The notes beneath the pieces were generated by a model that saw only the letters and a program-made list of their open reading frames with translations, was not told where the DNA came from and searched no databases. A stretch of DNA of 64,000 nt from Undaria pinnatifida (Eukaryota > Sar > Phaeophyceae > Laminariales > Alariaceae): contig JABAKD010000025.1 in assembly GCA_012845835.1 (NCBI GenBank), forward strand, positions 12,655,264 to 12,719,263, read 5' to 3'. Position 1 is the first letter of the stretch, and each line of letters begins with the position of its first letter. Below, one piece after another: positions 10,515-21,516 of this stretch. The translations under genes and the position numbers were made by a program.

Positions 10515-13500
10515 GCAGGGTGTTTTTCTCGCCTCGCTTTTCGTATACCGTTCGGTACGTTAACGTCAACAACAACGTAAGGGGAGTTGCGCATGGGGAG
10601 GCGTTGTTGGGTGGCACTAGATGGGTTTGGAGGAGTGAAAGAGATGGCGTTGATTGGTGTAGTTCAGCCGAGTTAGCATCAGACAAATGTATGGGGGGGG
10701 GAGGGGATCTGAGCGTCGTCGGGGCGGGGGGGGGGATAGAGAGCAGGGGGGCTTGAACTCAACGACGAATCAGTTGGATTCTTGTGTTCGCTTCTTCAGG
10801 GATCTGATGGCGTCGTCACATGTTGCGGGTTAATACAGGCATGAAAGCTGTGCACGGAGAGCGGAGGTTGGGGGATGATGCGAGCGGAGCATGAACAAAG
10901 TCGAGAGGGGCGTGTGCAGGGAGGGGGAATATCAAGCTAACGGCTGATCCTGTCGGGTGTCCCATTTTTCTAACCACCTCTCCCTACGTGTTGTCTAGGC
11001 GTGGCATATGGTTCGGTCGAGATAGACAGCAGGGAAGTTGCCCGTAGGAGGGGTAAGTGGGGCAAAGGATGGGGGGAATGGCGGTGGGGGGAGGAGAAGA
11101 GGCGTTGATAGGTGGGCAGGGGGGCGGTTGTAACCCATTGTATTAAGCGCAATGAGCGCCACCTGAATCTTCGAAGCCATCTCACACTCGTGAAAACACA
11201 GTATATACTGTACATGTGGATGTGTGGCTGATGACGAACGATCATCGCACGGCATAGGTGGTTTTGTGGGCGGGTGTGCTTCTTTCGTCTGGCGGGTGGC
11301 CTGGAGGCCCTCTACACCGTATAAGGAAACAGTTCAAATGTGAGCAGGTTGTTTTCGCTCGACACTATATAGTTCCGGTGTTTTGTCCTTCATGTGTGTA
11401 ATGAAAATTAAATGGGTATTTCGAGGTGTACGGTGATCCGGTCACCGTTCGTGGGCACCTATGTCCGTCATCTGGGGGTAGAGCTCCATCCCCTTTCTAA
11501 AGCAAACATGGCGTCAATGGTTCGGTCTACGACCAATTATATGATAGAGGAATCACGTTTTCGATTTTTTTTTTTTCTTGCTCTACGACGGGACGCTTTA
11601 CCTCATCGTCGTCGGATTATCATCAACGTTTCGAACAGTATATACATTTTTTTATACCTAATGAACATGCCATCTTGTTGTTGATCGTGTTTCAATTTTA
11701 CTTTTTGATCTAAATCGGTTCTTGGATGGGGTATATAGAGAATCTCAACTGTCAAGACTTCATCAAGATAAAAGCTGGGCACCCCTACACCGTAGCGCGT
11801 GTCCTATACTACCCCAGTGAGATATTCGAAGTTTCCCCGTGTACCCGGTATAGTCCAGGCAAGCCAAACAAATCTACGGCGCACGCTACTGTACAGAATG
11901 TCGACGTGTTTTTCTAACGAGAGGAGCTCTACACCGTACCCCTCACACAAACGGAGCACTTGTGAGACAATGAAAGCGCACCTCGCCGGATGCCCAACCC
12001 CATGGCCTGGACAAAAAGCCAATCGTGCTCTCTCGTACTGTTTTGCATGCCAAAGCAATAATATTGGTAGTGAACGATGACGTTGGGGGGCTAAGGGGCT
12101 CCGTCGAGTCAAGTCAAATCGTTACATGCTGCGGTGCGGGTGCATCAACCATGGTTGCTTTTATCAGAGGCTCTTCACTTGGGACGATCCATGCTAACAA
12201 CAATATAGCCCTCCACACGGCATACACTGATTTAGAGTAAGAAACTAAAAAAACAACCATGTTGTGATGAGCCAACCTATGGCGTACTGGAGCAATACGA
12301 AAGGGTAATTCCGCCACCAACACAACGATGCCATTCCGACGACTTTGGGTTAATAATCCCGGTCACTCAGAAAACAATAAAAACCATGAAGTGCTACGTT
12401 TGTCGTAGCAGGCGTGCAACCCACACAATCAGACCGCCATGACAGGAAATTGTGTACTTTGCACCTACCCGTCGTTTAACGCGTCATACCTCCTTCATGC
12501 GTCTGTTAATCTCGAGGTCTTCGATCTTTCCCTGCCAGCCGGTACTCCCATCCCTGTACAAGACGTTGGGGAGAGACGGAGGGTACCTCGTTGACCGCTT
12601 TTTCGAGAAAATGGTTAGCATAATCTTCAAATTATATTCCCTCTACCCCCAACCCTAACACTAACCGAATGAAACGCAACCAACCAACCAATGTACCGTG
12701 AAACCCCCTTCATCTCGTACACAGTGTGCGTCAACCATGTTGCCGAAGAAATGGTAAGAGCTCTACTGGAGAGATGCGACATAGGTACAAGCGACACCGT
12801 AGGCGGGCGGAAGTAAAGCAAATAACACAAAGAGTAAGCATAAAGCGCTCTCGGTTTCGGTGGAACTCGCAAAAGGGTAGCTGACAAAGGATGGCGTAGA
12901 ATCACAGCGAAAGAAAAAAAACAAAGAGTAGACGCGGTGGAAGGAAGTGGTGATGTTCATTCAAGCTTTCCTCGTATTTAAATATTGTTTTGAATGAAGT
13001 CATGATGGGGCCAGGCCTATTAATCTCGTATGAGCAAACGTTCCTCGTTCAATGTCTCATGCGCCGAAACATGTGCCGTTTCGGTGGCTCATGTTGGTGT
13101 CTCACGGACGGTCCTAACGTGCAGAAAATGTTCAATTGAGGGTGTAGAGTTGGGCCACGACAAACTAGACTAGCTCCGTCAGCTAAGTGAACTGCGTCCG
13201 CCAGTCGTCGAGGCCACCGACGATGTGCGAGCCGTAGGCTTTGGAATCAATACTAAAAATCGTGAGTTAATAAAACTTCAACGTCAGATATAATACTTAC
13301 CAGCCCATCATTCACTGTATGTCGTCACCCTCTAAGCGGCGAACCCTTTTCAGTTTCGGTAGCGAAAATGCTGACGTTATCACACGTTCCTATTGTACCG
13401 CGCGTCGAACGAGGACGGAGGGGGGCTGCAAGAATATGTTCACTAACCCTGTGAGGTAGGTTAGGTGTGTTGGCCAGTCGTCGAGCCCGTCGAAGATGTG

Positions 13501-16500
13501 CGTTGCGTAGATGATGGTCGCCCCCCTCTCGACGCTCTCCTTGTGCAGCCATATGAGTAGGTCTTGACGAACCACAACGTCTGGCATACGGTGGTGGTGG
13601 GGTGGGCAGGGCGAGGGGCTGAGAAATCGTAACGGTGTGTCTATTTATTCATGCCTTAGATATTTGATCTTTTGGAAGCATCCCTTTTAAGACGGAGAAC
13701 TGTGCAGAGAAGAATAACGAAAGTCGACGGACAAAAAAGGAAGCCGACTGGAGCATTCCAGATACCTAACAGGTACTTCGGTAGGATAACACGGTTGTAG
13801 ACGCTTGTTGAACGACAGAGGATCTCCACTAGTCCGGACGATGTTCGCTTATGAACAAGCGGCCATGAGTCACCCTCACCTCGACTGTGACTAACGTCTT
13901 CCGCATAACATCGATAAACTACCCCCCCCAACGAGTTGGGTGTACAACTCATAGGTTTTTCAAAACACAGAGGTAACTTCAAAGCTATCCGGGAGCGGTT
14001 CGGTTGAGAAGCCTATCAGAAAGAAAGTCCTTGACCTAATCAATTCCGCCCCCTAACATAGGACGCCCCTATGCAAAACATGTACATCTTAAACCGGTAG
14101 ACTCAAATAGCTATCATGTAGAACACAAAGCGTCGGTGCACCAACGGCTCAACGCGCGCGCTATGTAGAGCGAGGTCAGGAGCTCTTGACGAACTACAAC
14201 GTTTACTCGCACCAATAAACGACGGCAGTGCTGGTGCCGATCAACACGCGCAGCAGTCTAGATAAAAGTGTCCTCGGCTTTGTATTATTCATGCACGGTG
14301 GGCACTCGGAAATTCAGAGGAGGTTACCTCACACATACGTAGGTTAGAGCTGATGAACGTCGTAAAAAAAGCTCTACTCGCGAGGGACTCACGTCTCCCC
14401 CAGCGATTTGATTTCGATATAACCTGAATATATCAACCAGATAATCAAACCTCATGGCCTAGTTGTATATCAAACACAGCATTGTCAAGCAAGAACGAAA
14501 TCCGGACGACTTTGTGTCACGGACCCTCAACGGTTCAAGGCATTGCATGCGAAAACGTCCTACCCCCGTGGTAGCACGGTTACCCTCTTGCTTGCCCTCT
14601 TTTTAAAGCGCCAGTGACGAATTACACCCAAGGCTACGGTGGGGTATCATAGGATATATTCCTTCTTCCACAGCGGGAATGGAGCCAGCGCTCGCGAGAG
14701 TGACGCTGTCCCTCACGGACGAAACGATGTTGGGCGATTAGTTTCTTGGTGGAGCGTACTTAATCATTCCATTGCGGACTGAGATCGAAAAAGTTAAAAC
14801 CGCGCGGAAGCCTAGGACCGCAAAGAAAGAAATGGGGGGAGTCCCTCGCGCAAGTGACCCCCAGCCACTGCAAATTGGTCCGAAAAGTGTCCCTTCTACA
14901 CCCTAGCTTTTGTCAACAGCGATTTATCTGTCGTTCTTTAGCGCACGTTTTTAGCAGGTTTAAAACACACGACATTTTTGTACACTCGCGGAGTGGATAG
15001 GGTCTTATTTGAAAGAGGACCAGTAACGTTTACCCGGGACAATCTCTATGCATTGGGTCTGCTCTCATCCTTGTTCCACGGGGTCGACCACAAATTTGCT
15101 TCGCCCAAATAGTATTATTCGCCCATCTCTTTGTCAGCGGTTCGTCGAGAGGCTACCTAGATTGGTGGTGACCTCGTCCAGAAAGAGAATCTTGAACGGC
15201 TTGACCAACCCGAGCAAGAGTTGCACGCGCCTCCTCTGGCCGTCAGAAACCTGGTTTGCGGTTTTGGGGAAGAGGTACGAGATGGGGGGTGGTGAGCCAC
15301 ATTGATATCACACACGACTAGAGTCTAGCGCCATCCGCCCCCGCATTCACACAATGTCAAGTGCGCATCGGATGTTCACCCACCAGCAGAGTTTGGGGGA
15401 AGTGGGTTGGAGGCGTCAGCTGGTAGGTGGAAGGGGAGTGGTGAAGAAACACATATTCCTTTCATAATATTTCGTACGGCTCGTTTTACGATAGGAGCAC
15501 CACATTTCGGCCAACATAGGAAGGTATGGATGGCTTGGCTTGGATGTTTTACCTGAGGAGCTACAAAATACCGAAATGTCGTAGGGGTTAATGGTTTGTT
15601 CAGTACACCCCTAGTAAGTCATCGGGCTGTTCCTCGGGTTAGAAGTATACTTTTAGTGAGATATGCGATCTGCGGCTAAGTAAGGTTGGTGCGATCTTGA
15701 AGGGGGGCTCCCCCGTCAGTTTTGCAGTGTACCCTACCGCAGCACGTGAAAACAAAGTCCGTTGTCATAAACAAAACATCCCGTTGTCACAGTGTTGGTG
15801 TATTAAAACGTGTACTAGTGAACACGATAAGGCCCTAAAAAACAATTGAATATCGTTGCCTACAGCTTGGCAAAAAACGATTCATTTTCCGTTGTTTCCA
15901 CGGCCTTTCTGGAGGTGATCATCGGTGGTCGTCCGTGTAGCCCACCGTTCTGCACAGTGTCGGGTTCCAACCACAGTGCCACTAGAAAAAAACACGCCAG
16001 TGTGCCACATGAGAATGTCCTACGATATAAATGAAGCACCTCGGGGGTAAAACAAATGTTGTGGCGACCGGGCGCCTTGACAGGGGAACAGCCCCATAGT
16101 CTATACTCGGAATGCCAATTCACGCAGGCTACGATAGAGGTGCGTCATACTGTTTTCTGCATCGCTCCTCACATGACGGGTTCTATACTATTACGAGTAC
16201 ACTTATAATAGTATCAGTACAACTACTCCCTCAATCAAAAACGTTACATTGAGTAAAACCGAAAGCGCAACCCGATTTCGCTATACCAATAAACCCATGA
16301 CGTACAAGGAAAACATGTACCCAAAATTCACAACAGAAAATGGCCTATTGTATATTTAATTCAGACCATTTTGGACCTCCAATCAGGAACAAAATCACCA
16401 GTGGAATGCTAGATTTCCTCTATCGTAGCACGCGTCCCACTGTGACTAACTGTTTTCGTCTTCGACTCCGGTATTTTTCGTCCACTTGCGTTTTCTTTGT

Positions 16501-19500
16501 GCATCTAAAACGGATCGGCGTGTTCGTATTTTCGCATCTTCACAATGCCGGGAGGGAGCGCGTCGGTTTTGGAGTTTCGCTGACCAGGCAGAGAACGCGT
16601 TTACCAGCTCGAAGATACCAGGGTGGGGGGGGGAAGTGTGTGGATCAACTTTTAAGATGAGGCAGTGCCAGACTATCCGAAGGGCACAGCCGTAACAGAA
16701 GGACACTATAGGGGGAAACACGTGCAAGGCACAGGGTGGGCACGATTTTGATTCCTTTGGTTCTTGCGGACGGTGATATCCTAAACTCGGGAACTACTCA
16801 ACATCGTTGGACTGTTGCAATGATATTCGATGTGTATATCGACCATCGGCCATGGGAATGATGATCGTGTCACACTTTTACTTGTTACTCGCGTCAATTT
16901 AGACCTCTCTGAGGTGAGAAGCTTCTGTATTACATCTGTACCGTATCCGTACTGTTGGTAGTATCACTAACTACTGGTTTGTTGGTAGCATATTTCCAGG
17001 GCTACGATAAGGGCGTCACTTTCTGACTAAAAAACAGGTTACCACGTAAGCTGTTCCTCGTCGAAGCAACCACCCGGAGACGCCTGCTACGACAGAGGTA
17101 GCCGTTTTTTTTCGAAAGACATTTTGTGAATGTCGAGACTCCTTGTACCCCAACATCGCTGGGAAATGGTTTTGTTTTTGGCATTTTTTTCCCTTTTAAT
17201 ACCCAGGCCATGGGATTGGTAACCGACTTTCTACTTTATTTTTCAAAAGAAAAAAATATTTGGGTAGAGATTATGGACCTCCTATGTGAGGAGCGTCAAG
17301 AACACCATTGATAAACTTTTACCGCATCAAGTGTCCGGAGAGGATTAACAACGAACAATGTGCAGCCATCCGTCCCGTCGTTTTGGAAGACGATGCCTGC
17401 GCCTCCTGTGTTTACCGTATGCGCCACATAGCTGCCTTATGCATTCATTCGTTCTCTAATGCATCCTTCCATTTCTGTATGTATGACATATATATGCTGG
17501 GGGTTCACTGAATTACCGTTTTCAACCTCTAAGTTACTCTTTCACGTCACCTTGTGCATCCGCCACAGAGGGTCCACGGCGAGAATGTGAAGCAATTCAT
17601 CCCTCCTCGTAGGATAGCGATCTTGAACATGTTTCATCATGGAACCAGCCGAGATTTCTGCCCCCAGTGGCACGCCGTGTCCTAACTCGGTGGCAATCCG
17701 TCCGGCCACATTCGGGTGAAAAAAAAACGTTTGCAGGCATGTTTGTGTGGCCGGTAAACCCACATTCCTGAGGTCCCTCACTTGCAGAAATCATCCAACT
17801 CGTGCTACCATAGAGGTATACCTTTTTCTGGCTAAACAATTTAGTGAACGGCGGGGCTCCTTAACCCCAAATTCGTCGGATTTTCGTATTTTTTCAATGA
17901 TTTTTGTTCTACGTGTAGGCCATGTAGTGTCTCATCCGGTAGCAGTTTCGTTTTTGCCAAATTCAGTTTTGAGGTTGAGAAAAAGTTTTAAGCTCCGAAC
18001 GTGAGGGATGTGGGGAACATGTGGAGTGCCTCCATCGTAGCACGCGTCTTTTACCTCACCCGGAACCCGACTTCCACATAGCATGAAAGTGCATCCTCTT
18101 CTTAACAGTCCCATGGGCTCCCAATTTTACCAGTCTCTCGATACGTATAACGTAAATGGTGCTCCCCAACTAGTTTTCGTAGCTGATGAATTCGAGGAAC
18201 CCCTTTAGAAAGAATTTGCTGCGTCAAACGTGCCACTTCTACCTCGCTATGCGTCTACCTTACTCTTAGCCTCCAATTTTATCTCACCTGCGAACGATAC
18301 CGTGCGCATGCCCCAATTCATCTGCAAGTACGCGCGGTGTATGTTGAGGCTCGTGTCTCGGAAGGCGTTCCTGAGTTCGTGGTACGTGACAAGGCACCGA
18401 CCGAGATCCATCTCACAAAAAGCAGCTAGACGAAGGAGGGGAGATAGAAAGCAACGCTAGAGACAACGGAGAACCCTCGTTTTAGCGCCAGTGTTAGCGC
18501 TAGTGATAGTGTTAGTGTTAGTGTTAGCATTAGCGGTAACGTTTTCGTTTTCGGTTGGCGCTAGTTCTCATTAACATGAGCGTTAGCGTTAGCGATAGCG
18601 CTATCGTTAGCGTTAGCGTTATACCCACGATACGGTTAGGGGGATCACTTCAGAGGTTTTGATATTGCAGTCGCCCGGGATCACTCGCAGAAAGTGACCC
18701 TCCTTATACTTTGTGGTCTCTGGTTTTCGTGCTGCTTGGTTTTTGTCCTACCAAACCACAACGGAACGTCTAGCCACGCCGCGCCAAGAACATCTCCTAA
18801 ATGTATAGTTTCATTTTGAATCTTGTGTTGCCCCAACCCCGCAGCGGGAAAAGACAGGATAACCCCTACCTTACCGTAGCCACGGTGTAACCCCAACATG
18901 AGCTTTAGGAAAACCGTGGAGTGCACAACCTGATGATGTGACCCGTGATCGGTATGGAAAAAACAATCCTCTATCGAACCAGAAACGTCATTGCGACTAT
19001 TCTGGGCGAAGGAGCCCCGTCACGACACTCAAACACATTTTGGCCGAACAGCGGTACACCTTGATACCTCTGTCGTAGCACGCTTCAAAACATGTACGCC
19101 ACGTCGCCGCAGACGGCAGGTATTCTCAGACATGATACCGACCCGTGCTGCCTTAGAGGTGGTATTTGTTCGCAGAAATATATTTTGAATGCCAGGGCTC
19201 CTTCACCCAAAATGGTCGGCATGTTCCTCTCGTTTGGAAAAGGGATTCTGTTGCATTCCCGAGCCCCCCGATTTTTGTTGGTTGGATTTCCCTTCCAGTG
19301 TTGGTTGCTGGGGGTGGGGTACAGAATATACCGTTTCTCAAAGAACGTCAGGTCAGGAGCTTCGAGGAACAATGGCGCGCCTCTGTGGTGCTAGCACCAG
19401 CACGTGTCAGCACACCTAGCGTGCCACGGCTCAGTGAAAGAGTTTCCCATATAACTGCACCGCCCTCGCTGGGGCCTCATCGTTATGGGAATATGTGTAC

Positions 19501-21516
19501 GAGACATGTCGACATCCTTTTTACTGGTACATTTTGCAAGTAACGGCGTACTCCATGGAACACCATAAATATTAGTAATCCGAACCCCCGGTGAACACAA
19601 CTGCGTAAAGACTAGACTATAGTCTATATATCCAGCTTTATATAAAAATAATATCTAGCAAAGGGTTTCTACTGCACATCCCGTGTTACAAGTAGTAGGG
19701 GGTATGACAGCACGAAACGGATGAAGAGGAGGCATTCGTAAAGGGGATGGAAAACTCACTTTCCCAGAACCATTACCGCCCCGTCCGGCTTGGTGAGGTG
19801 CTTGCCAGCTAAGACCCGGAGGAGGGTACTCTTCCCCGCGCCGTTTTGGCCGATGAGAAGACACCTGCACGCGTCGCGGACGGTTTGATTCGTGGATTGA
19901 TTGGCGGTGTATCCACGTGGGAGGGATCAAAGCTATTCTTCAATATTCGGTGTTGGGGTATGAGAGATAGGACCAAGGGCACTTCACGTGATTTCTTGGT
20001 TGGAATCAGTGTACGGTAGGTAGCTCCCCCAACTTTTCTTTAGCGAAATCGCCTGTTTCGAACGATATTACCGGCCGTATCTCCTGAAGTATGATGCCCC
20101 TTGCCACCCAAATGTCATCATTCGAGAGTTTCTTGCAAACAAGAAAATAAACGAAGATCATTCTGTTCGTATATCCTTCCTCGTGCCAGGAAGCCAATAA
20201 ACGTTCTTGAAAAAATATCGCTGTCTTTGTGGGGGGCTATCGTGGATTCAGTCTTTGGTGTGGTAGACAGAGACGTGTCGTTCGGTGTCGCGTGGCGAAC
20301 GTGTTGATCAGTTGACCGGTTGCGTACTTGAGTGGGACGTGTGTATCGGATGACGGTCGGGTGGGTTGATTAACAGTACGCCACGCGGTTGCTCAGTTGA
20401 AAGGCAAGTGTTCAGGTCGTAGTGTGTCATTATCCGCTTGGGCCATTCTGAAGATACCTTCTCGCGTCGAAGACGATTTTAAAAAAAGTTGATATGTTGA
20501 GTACTCTACATCGAGATCGTCCTGAGCGATCAGTTGCTGCTTCCTCCTGCATGTGCTAAAAGTTGAAGGTATGCTTCTGTTGGCTCTATGTCATGTTTTA
20601 TTGATGAACTCTTCGGTACAGATTCACCTCGGTTTTCGGAGATGCCTTACTGAAGCTGATCTGCTGTACACCTCACGTACCACGCAAAATCCACATACAC
20701 TAATGACCAAGGCTACGGTAGGGGGGGTACCCCCATTTTCACTGGTGTGTTTGAGCCACTCGCACGAGTAGCTCTGTACCCTACGGATGAAGATGGTTTA
20801 GGAACTTGGTTTGCCGCAGCTTAGATCACCTTTGCATTGCGGATTGATTTCGTCAATGTAACACATAAAGAAAACGTAAGATTGCATAGGAACAAAGGGG
20901 TTACTCGCGCGAGTGACCCCTAGCCACTGAAATAAAAGGCCCAAAAGGGGACCCCCCTACCGTAGCCTGGGTCTAATAGGTATACAACCTATTACCCGCC
21001 AACGAACAACCACTGGAAAAAAAGAGTTGAAAACAACATAACATGAACATAACCCTTATGGTGTGGTAGCTTTGCTCTTGACACGGTAAGACGCGTGCTA
21101 CGATAGAGGCGGGCAGCAATCTGCGCTGAAAATAGTTTTGGATGCTTCGCGATGTTTGTCAACAGAAAAAAAAAATCAAAGTTTCGACGTTGCTGATATG
21201 TCATATTGTGGTTTGCGGCATGTACCGACGACGACACGAAGTCCGTGAGGCTGCTCATTGTGTTGCGCTTTCCGTTTTCATCACGTTTGTCTCGGGGTGG
21301 CTGAGGATCTTCCCAAACAGAGGGGCGGCAGAAGAAGTAGATGCTACCTGCTATCGCAGCATTCGTCGAGAGATTTCGGGTGCACTGGTACCTGCTTCCG
21401 GCGGCGAGGTCGAAGTCGAACTGTTTGAGGACGGGGGTGCTCTTTCCGTCGTAGGCGAAGTCCAGCTTGGTCACCACCACTGCCGACTCGGGTTTTACCT
21501 CGCCGCTAGGGAGCAT
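10305..21516 (-). CDS. CAF16/ABC-I-type soluble ABC ATPase, multi-exon gene
   Basis: Joining 21392-21516, 19760-19864, 17551-17767, 15157-15250 and 13448-13580 on the minus strand gives one continuous frame of about 224 codons. All four junctions are GT-AG and the phase is correct at each. Motifs appear in the right order for one ABC nucleotide-binding domain: Walker [18 protein letters not shown] directly before the signature VSDGQRRRV, Walker B ILFLDEVT, then D-VVVRQDLL and an H-loop [11 protein letters not shown]. The [14 protein letters not shown] block is a hallmark of the Caf16/plant ABCI19-21 group, single-domain ATPases without membrane segments; yeast Caf16 associates with the CCR4-NOT complex. 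A probable C-terminal exon (10305-10514) has the family's WLRAE motif, but no exon joining it to 13448 was found, so the 3' end is provisional. The start at 21516 is the first ATG before the domain with the usual short lead. Introns are 1.5-2.3 kb and contain MITEs. Confidence 0.85.
10515..13194. other. Presumed terminal intron with G-rich tracts
   Basis: It holds minus-strand-purine-poor, G-rich runs at 10690-10750 and 11055-11130, and T-rich tracts near 11563-11578. An ATGGCTTCGAAGATTCAGG minus-strand frame near 11180 ([16 protein letters not shown]) could be a short exon but has no recognisable homology. MITE-B-like right-end words occur at about 12330-12417 (GTCGTAGCAGGCG). The missing exon between 13448 and 10514 should lie here if the gene model is right. 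Confidence 0.4.
13195..13247 (-). pseudogene. Degenerate echo of ABC exon 5
   Basis: The minus strand reads [15 protein letters not shown] then stop, aligning with [16 protein letters not shown] of exon 5. The DNA match is about 75 percent by eye across 50-60 bp, including an identical CTCGACGACTGGC. It lacks upstream exon sequence and is stopped by TAG. It may be a partial duplication relic, or less likely an alternative terminal exon. Confidence 0.5.
13448..13580 (-). CDS. ABC ATPase exon 5 (switch region)
   Basis: The acceptor ATGCCAG|AC completes the D-loop Asp. The exon encodes [35 protein letters not shown] and THLTYLTG, with donor ACAGG|GTTAGTG. The switch histidine is present. A degenerate copy of its 3' half lies about 250 bp further on, at 13195-13247. 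Confidence 0.92.
14630..14909. mobile_element. MITE-A copy in ABC intron 4
   Basis: The left end is AAGGCTACGGTGGGG and the right end CTTCTACACCCTAGC. It retains the family order: palindrome 1 (GCCAGCGCTCGCGAGAG), the CATTGCGGACTG spacer, and palindrome 2 (GTCCCTCGCGCAAGTGACCCC) followed by AGCCACTGCAAA. Confidence 0.7.
15157..15250 (-). CDS. ABC ATPase exon 4 (signature and Walker B)
   Basis: The acceptor is AACCAG| and the donor CTAG|GTAGCC. It encodes [19 protein letters not shown] then [12 protein letters not shown], 31 codons plus one base. The signature motif and Walker B glutamate are intact. Confidence 0.92.
16250..16435. mobile_element. MITE-B right part in ABC intron 3
   Basis: It has the family words GAAAGCGCAACCCGATT, CCCATGACGTAC and the terminal CTCTATCGTAGCACGCGTC. 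The left terminus may be the CTATTACGAGTACAC stretch near 16187, but this is uncertain. Confidence 0.55.
17083..17222. mobile_element. MITE-B left part in ABC intron 3
   Basis: It starts GACGCCTGCTACGACAGAGGTAG. In reverse orientation it then shows the family's GAAAGACATTTTGTGAATG, GGAAATGGTTTTG and CCCAGGCCATGGG words. A matching far terminus was not found. Confidence 0.5.
17551..17767 (-). CDS. ABC ATPase exon 3 (helical region before signature)
   Basis: The acceptor CTCAG|G supplies the base that completes the Lys codon of exon 2. The exon encodes 72 further codons, ending [19 protein letters not shown], with donor [28 protein letters not shown] corresponds to the VPLQ-D-SAE-MI region of plant homologues. 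A TTTTTTTTT run sits inside the exon (FFF). The N-terminal third is less conserved, so a later acceptor is possible, but the other AG sites tested break the phase. Confidence 0.82.
17799..18049. mobile_element. MITE-B copy in ABC intron 2
   Basis: The 251 bp copy has termini CTCGTGCTACCATAGAGGTA and CCTCCATCGTAGCACGCG, inverted relative to each other. The inner blocks GGGGCTCCTTAACCCCAAA, TTCGTCGGA and TAGGCCATG are shared with other reverse-oriented copies. It begins 31 bp inside intron 2 from the exon 3 acceptor. Confidence 0.7.
18481..18623. repeat. GTTAGC/GTTAGT hexamer array
   Basis: This is a degenerate six-base repeat of GTTAGC, GTTAGT and GATAGC type. It has an internal change of strand sense (GTTAGCGATAGCGCTATCGTTAGC), so part of the array is palindromic. 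It resembles in style, but not exactly in unit, the array at 1-590. Confidence 0.85.
18627..18891. mobile_element. MITE-A copy in ABC intron 2 (inverse orientation)
   Basis: The left end is ACGATACGGTTAGGGGG and the right end CCCCTACCTTACCGTAGCC. The palindrome block ATCACTCGCAGAAAGTGACCC, preceded by TATTGCAGTCGCCCGGG, is near the left side, as in the 5876 copy. Confidence 0.65.
18960..19085. mobile_element. MITE-B right-end fragment
   Basis: It holds GAAACGTCATTGCGACTATT, GGAGCCCCGTCACGACACTC and the terminal CCTCTGTCGTAGCACGC, in family order. The left part is missing or unrecognisable. Confidence 0.55.
19139..19408. mobile_element. MITE-B copy in ABC intron 2
   Basis: The left end is GACCCGTGCTGCCTTAGAGG and the right end CCTCTGTGGTGCTAGCACC plus AGCACGTGTC. 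Between them are GGGCTCCTTCACCCAAAATG and GTCGGCATG, as in other reverse copies. Confidence 0.55.
19760..19864 (-). CDS. ABC ATPase exon 2 (Walker A)
   Basis: The acceptor is GTGCAG| and the donor GGAAA|GTGAGT. It completes the split Arg codon of exon 1 and encodes [17 protein letters not shown] and [17 protein letters not shown]. The P-loop is intact: Lys and Ser/Thr are present. Confidence 0.92.
20012..20245 (-). mobile_element. MITE-D copy 1 carrying a conserved short ORF
   Basis: Termini are TACGGTAGGTAGCTCCCCC and GGGGGGCTATCGTGG, with extended inverted words (CTTTTCTTTAGCGAAATCGCC). Nearly the whole element is open on the minus strand (20006-20197, 63 codons). The ORF keeps HEEG, LSNDD-WV-RG, QE-RPV and TGDF-KEKLG in common with the ORF of the copy at 42801-43031. 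No known domain is recognised. It lies in intron 1 of the ABC gene. Confidence 0.65.
20710..20968. mobile_element. MITE-A, full-length copy 2 in ABC intron 1
   Basis: It is 259 bp and nearly identical to 9038-9300 from AGGCTACGGTAGGGGGG through both palindromes to CCCCCCTACCGTAGCCT. The few differences are point changes and small deletions (such as loss of an AGAT near the middle). The high identity suggests recent mobility or recent duplication. Confidence 0.88.
21090..21368. mobile_element. MITE-B copy at the 5' end of ABC intron 1
   Basis: Termini are GACGCGTGCTACGATAGAGG and CCTGCTATCGCAGCATTCGTC. It ends only 23 bp inside intron 1 from the exon 1 donor. The interior is diverged from the consensus. 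Confidence 0.6.
21392..21516 (-). CDS. ABC ATPase exon 1
   Basis: It encodes an ATG-initiated 41 residues plus two bases, with [10 protein letters not shown] and [13 protein letters not shown], the typical beta-strands and A-loop aromatic ahead of Walker A. The donor reads AG|GTACCA. The same frame stays open upstream to 21642. A CTTTCGCTCGCAG tract just 5' of the ATG resembles a splice acceptor, so a further 5' exon or UTR intron is possible. Confidence 0.85.

Noticed and set aside
13325-13447. Continuation of ABC exon 5 past 13448
   Set aside because: The residues after LTYLTG lose all family resemblance and a GTTAGTG donor fits the boundary.
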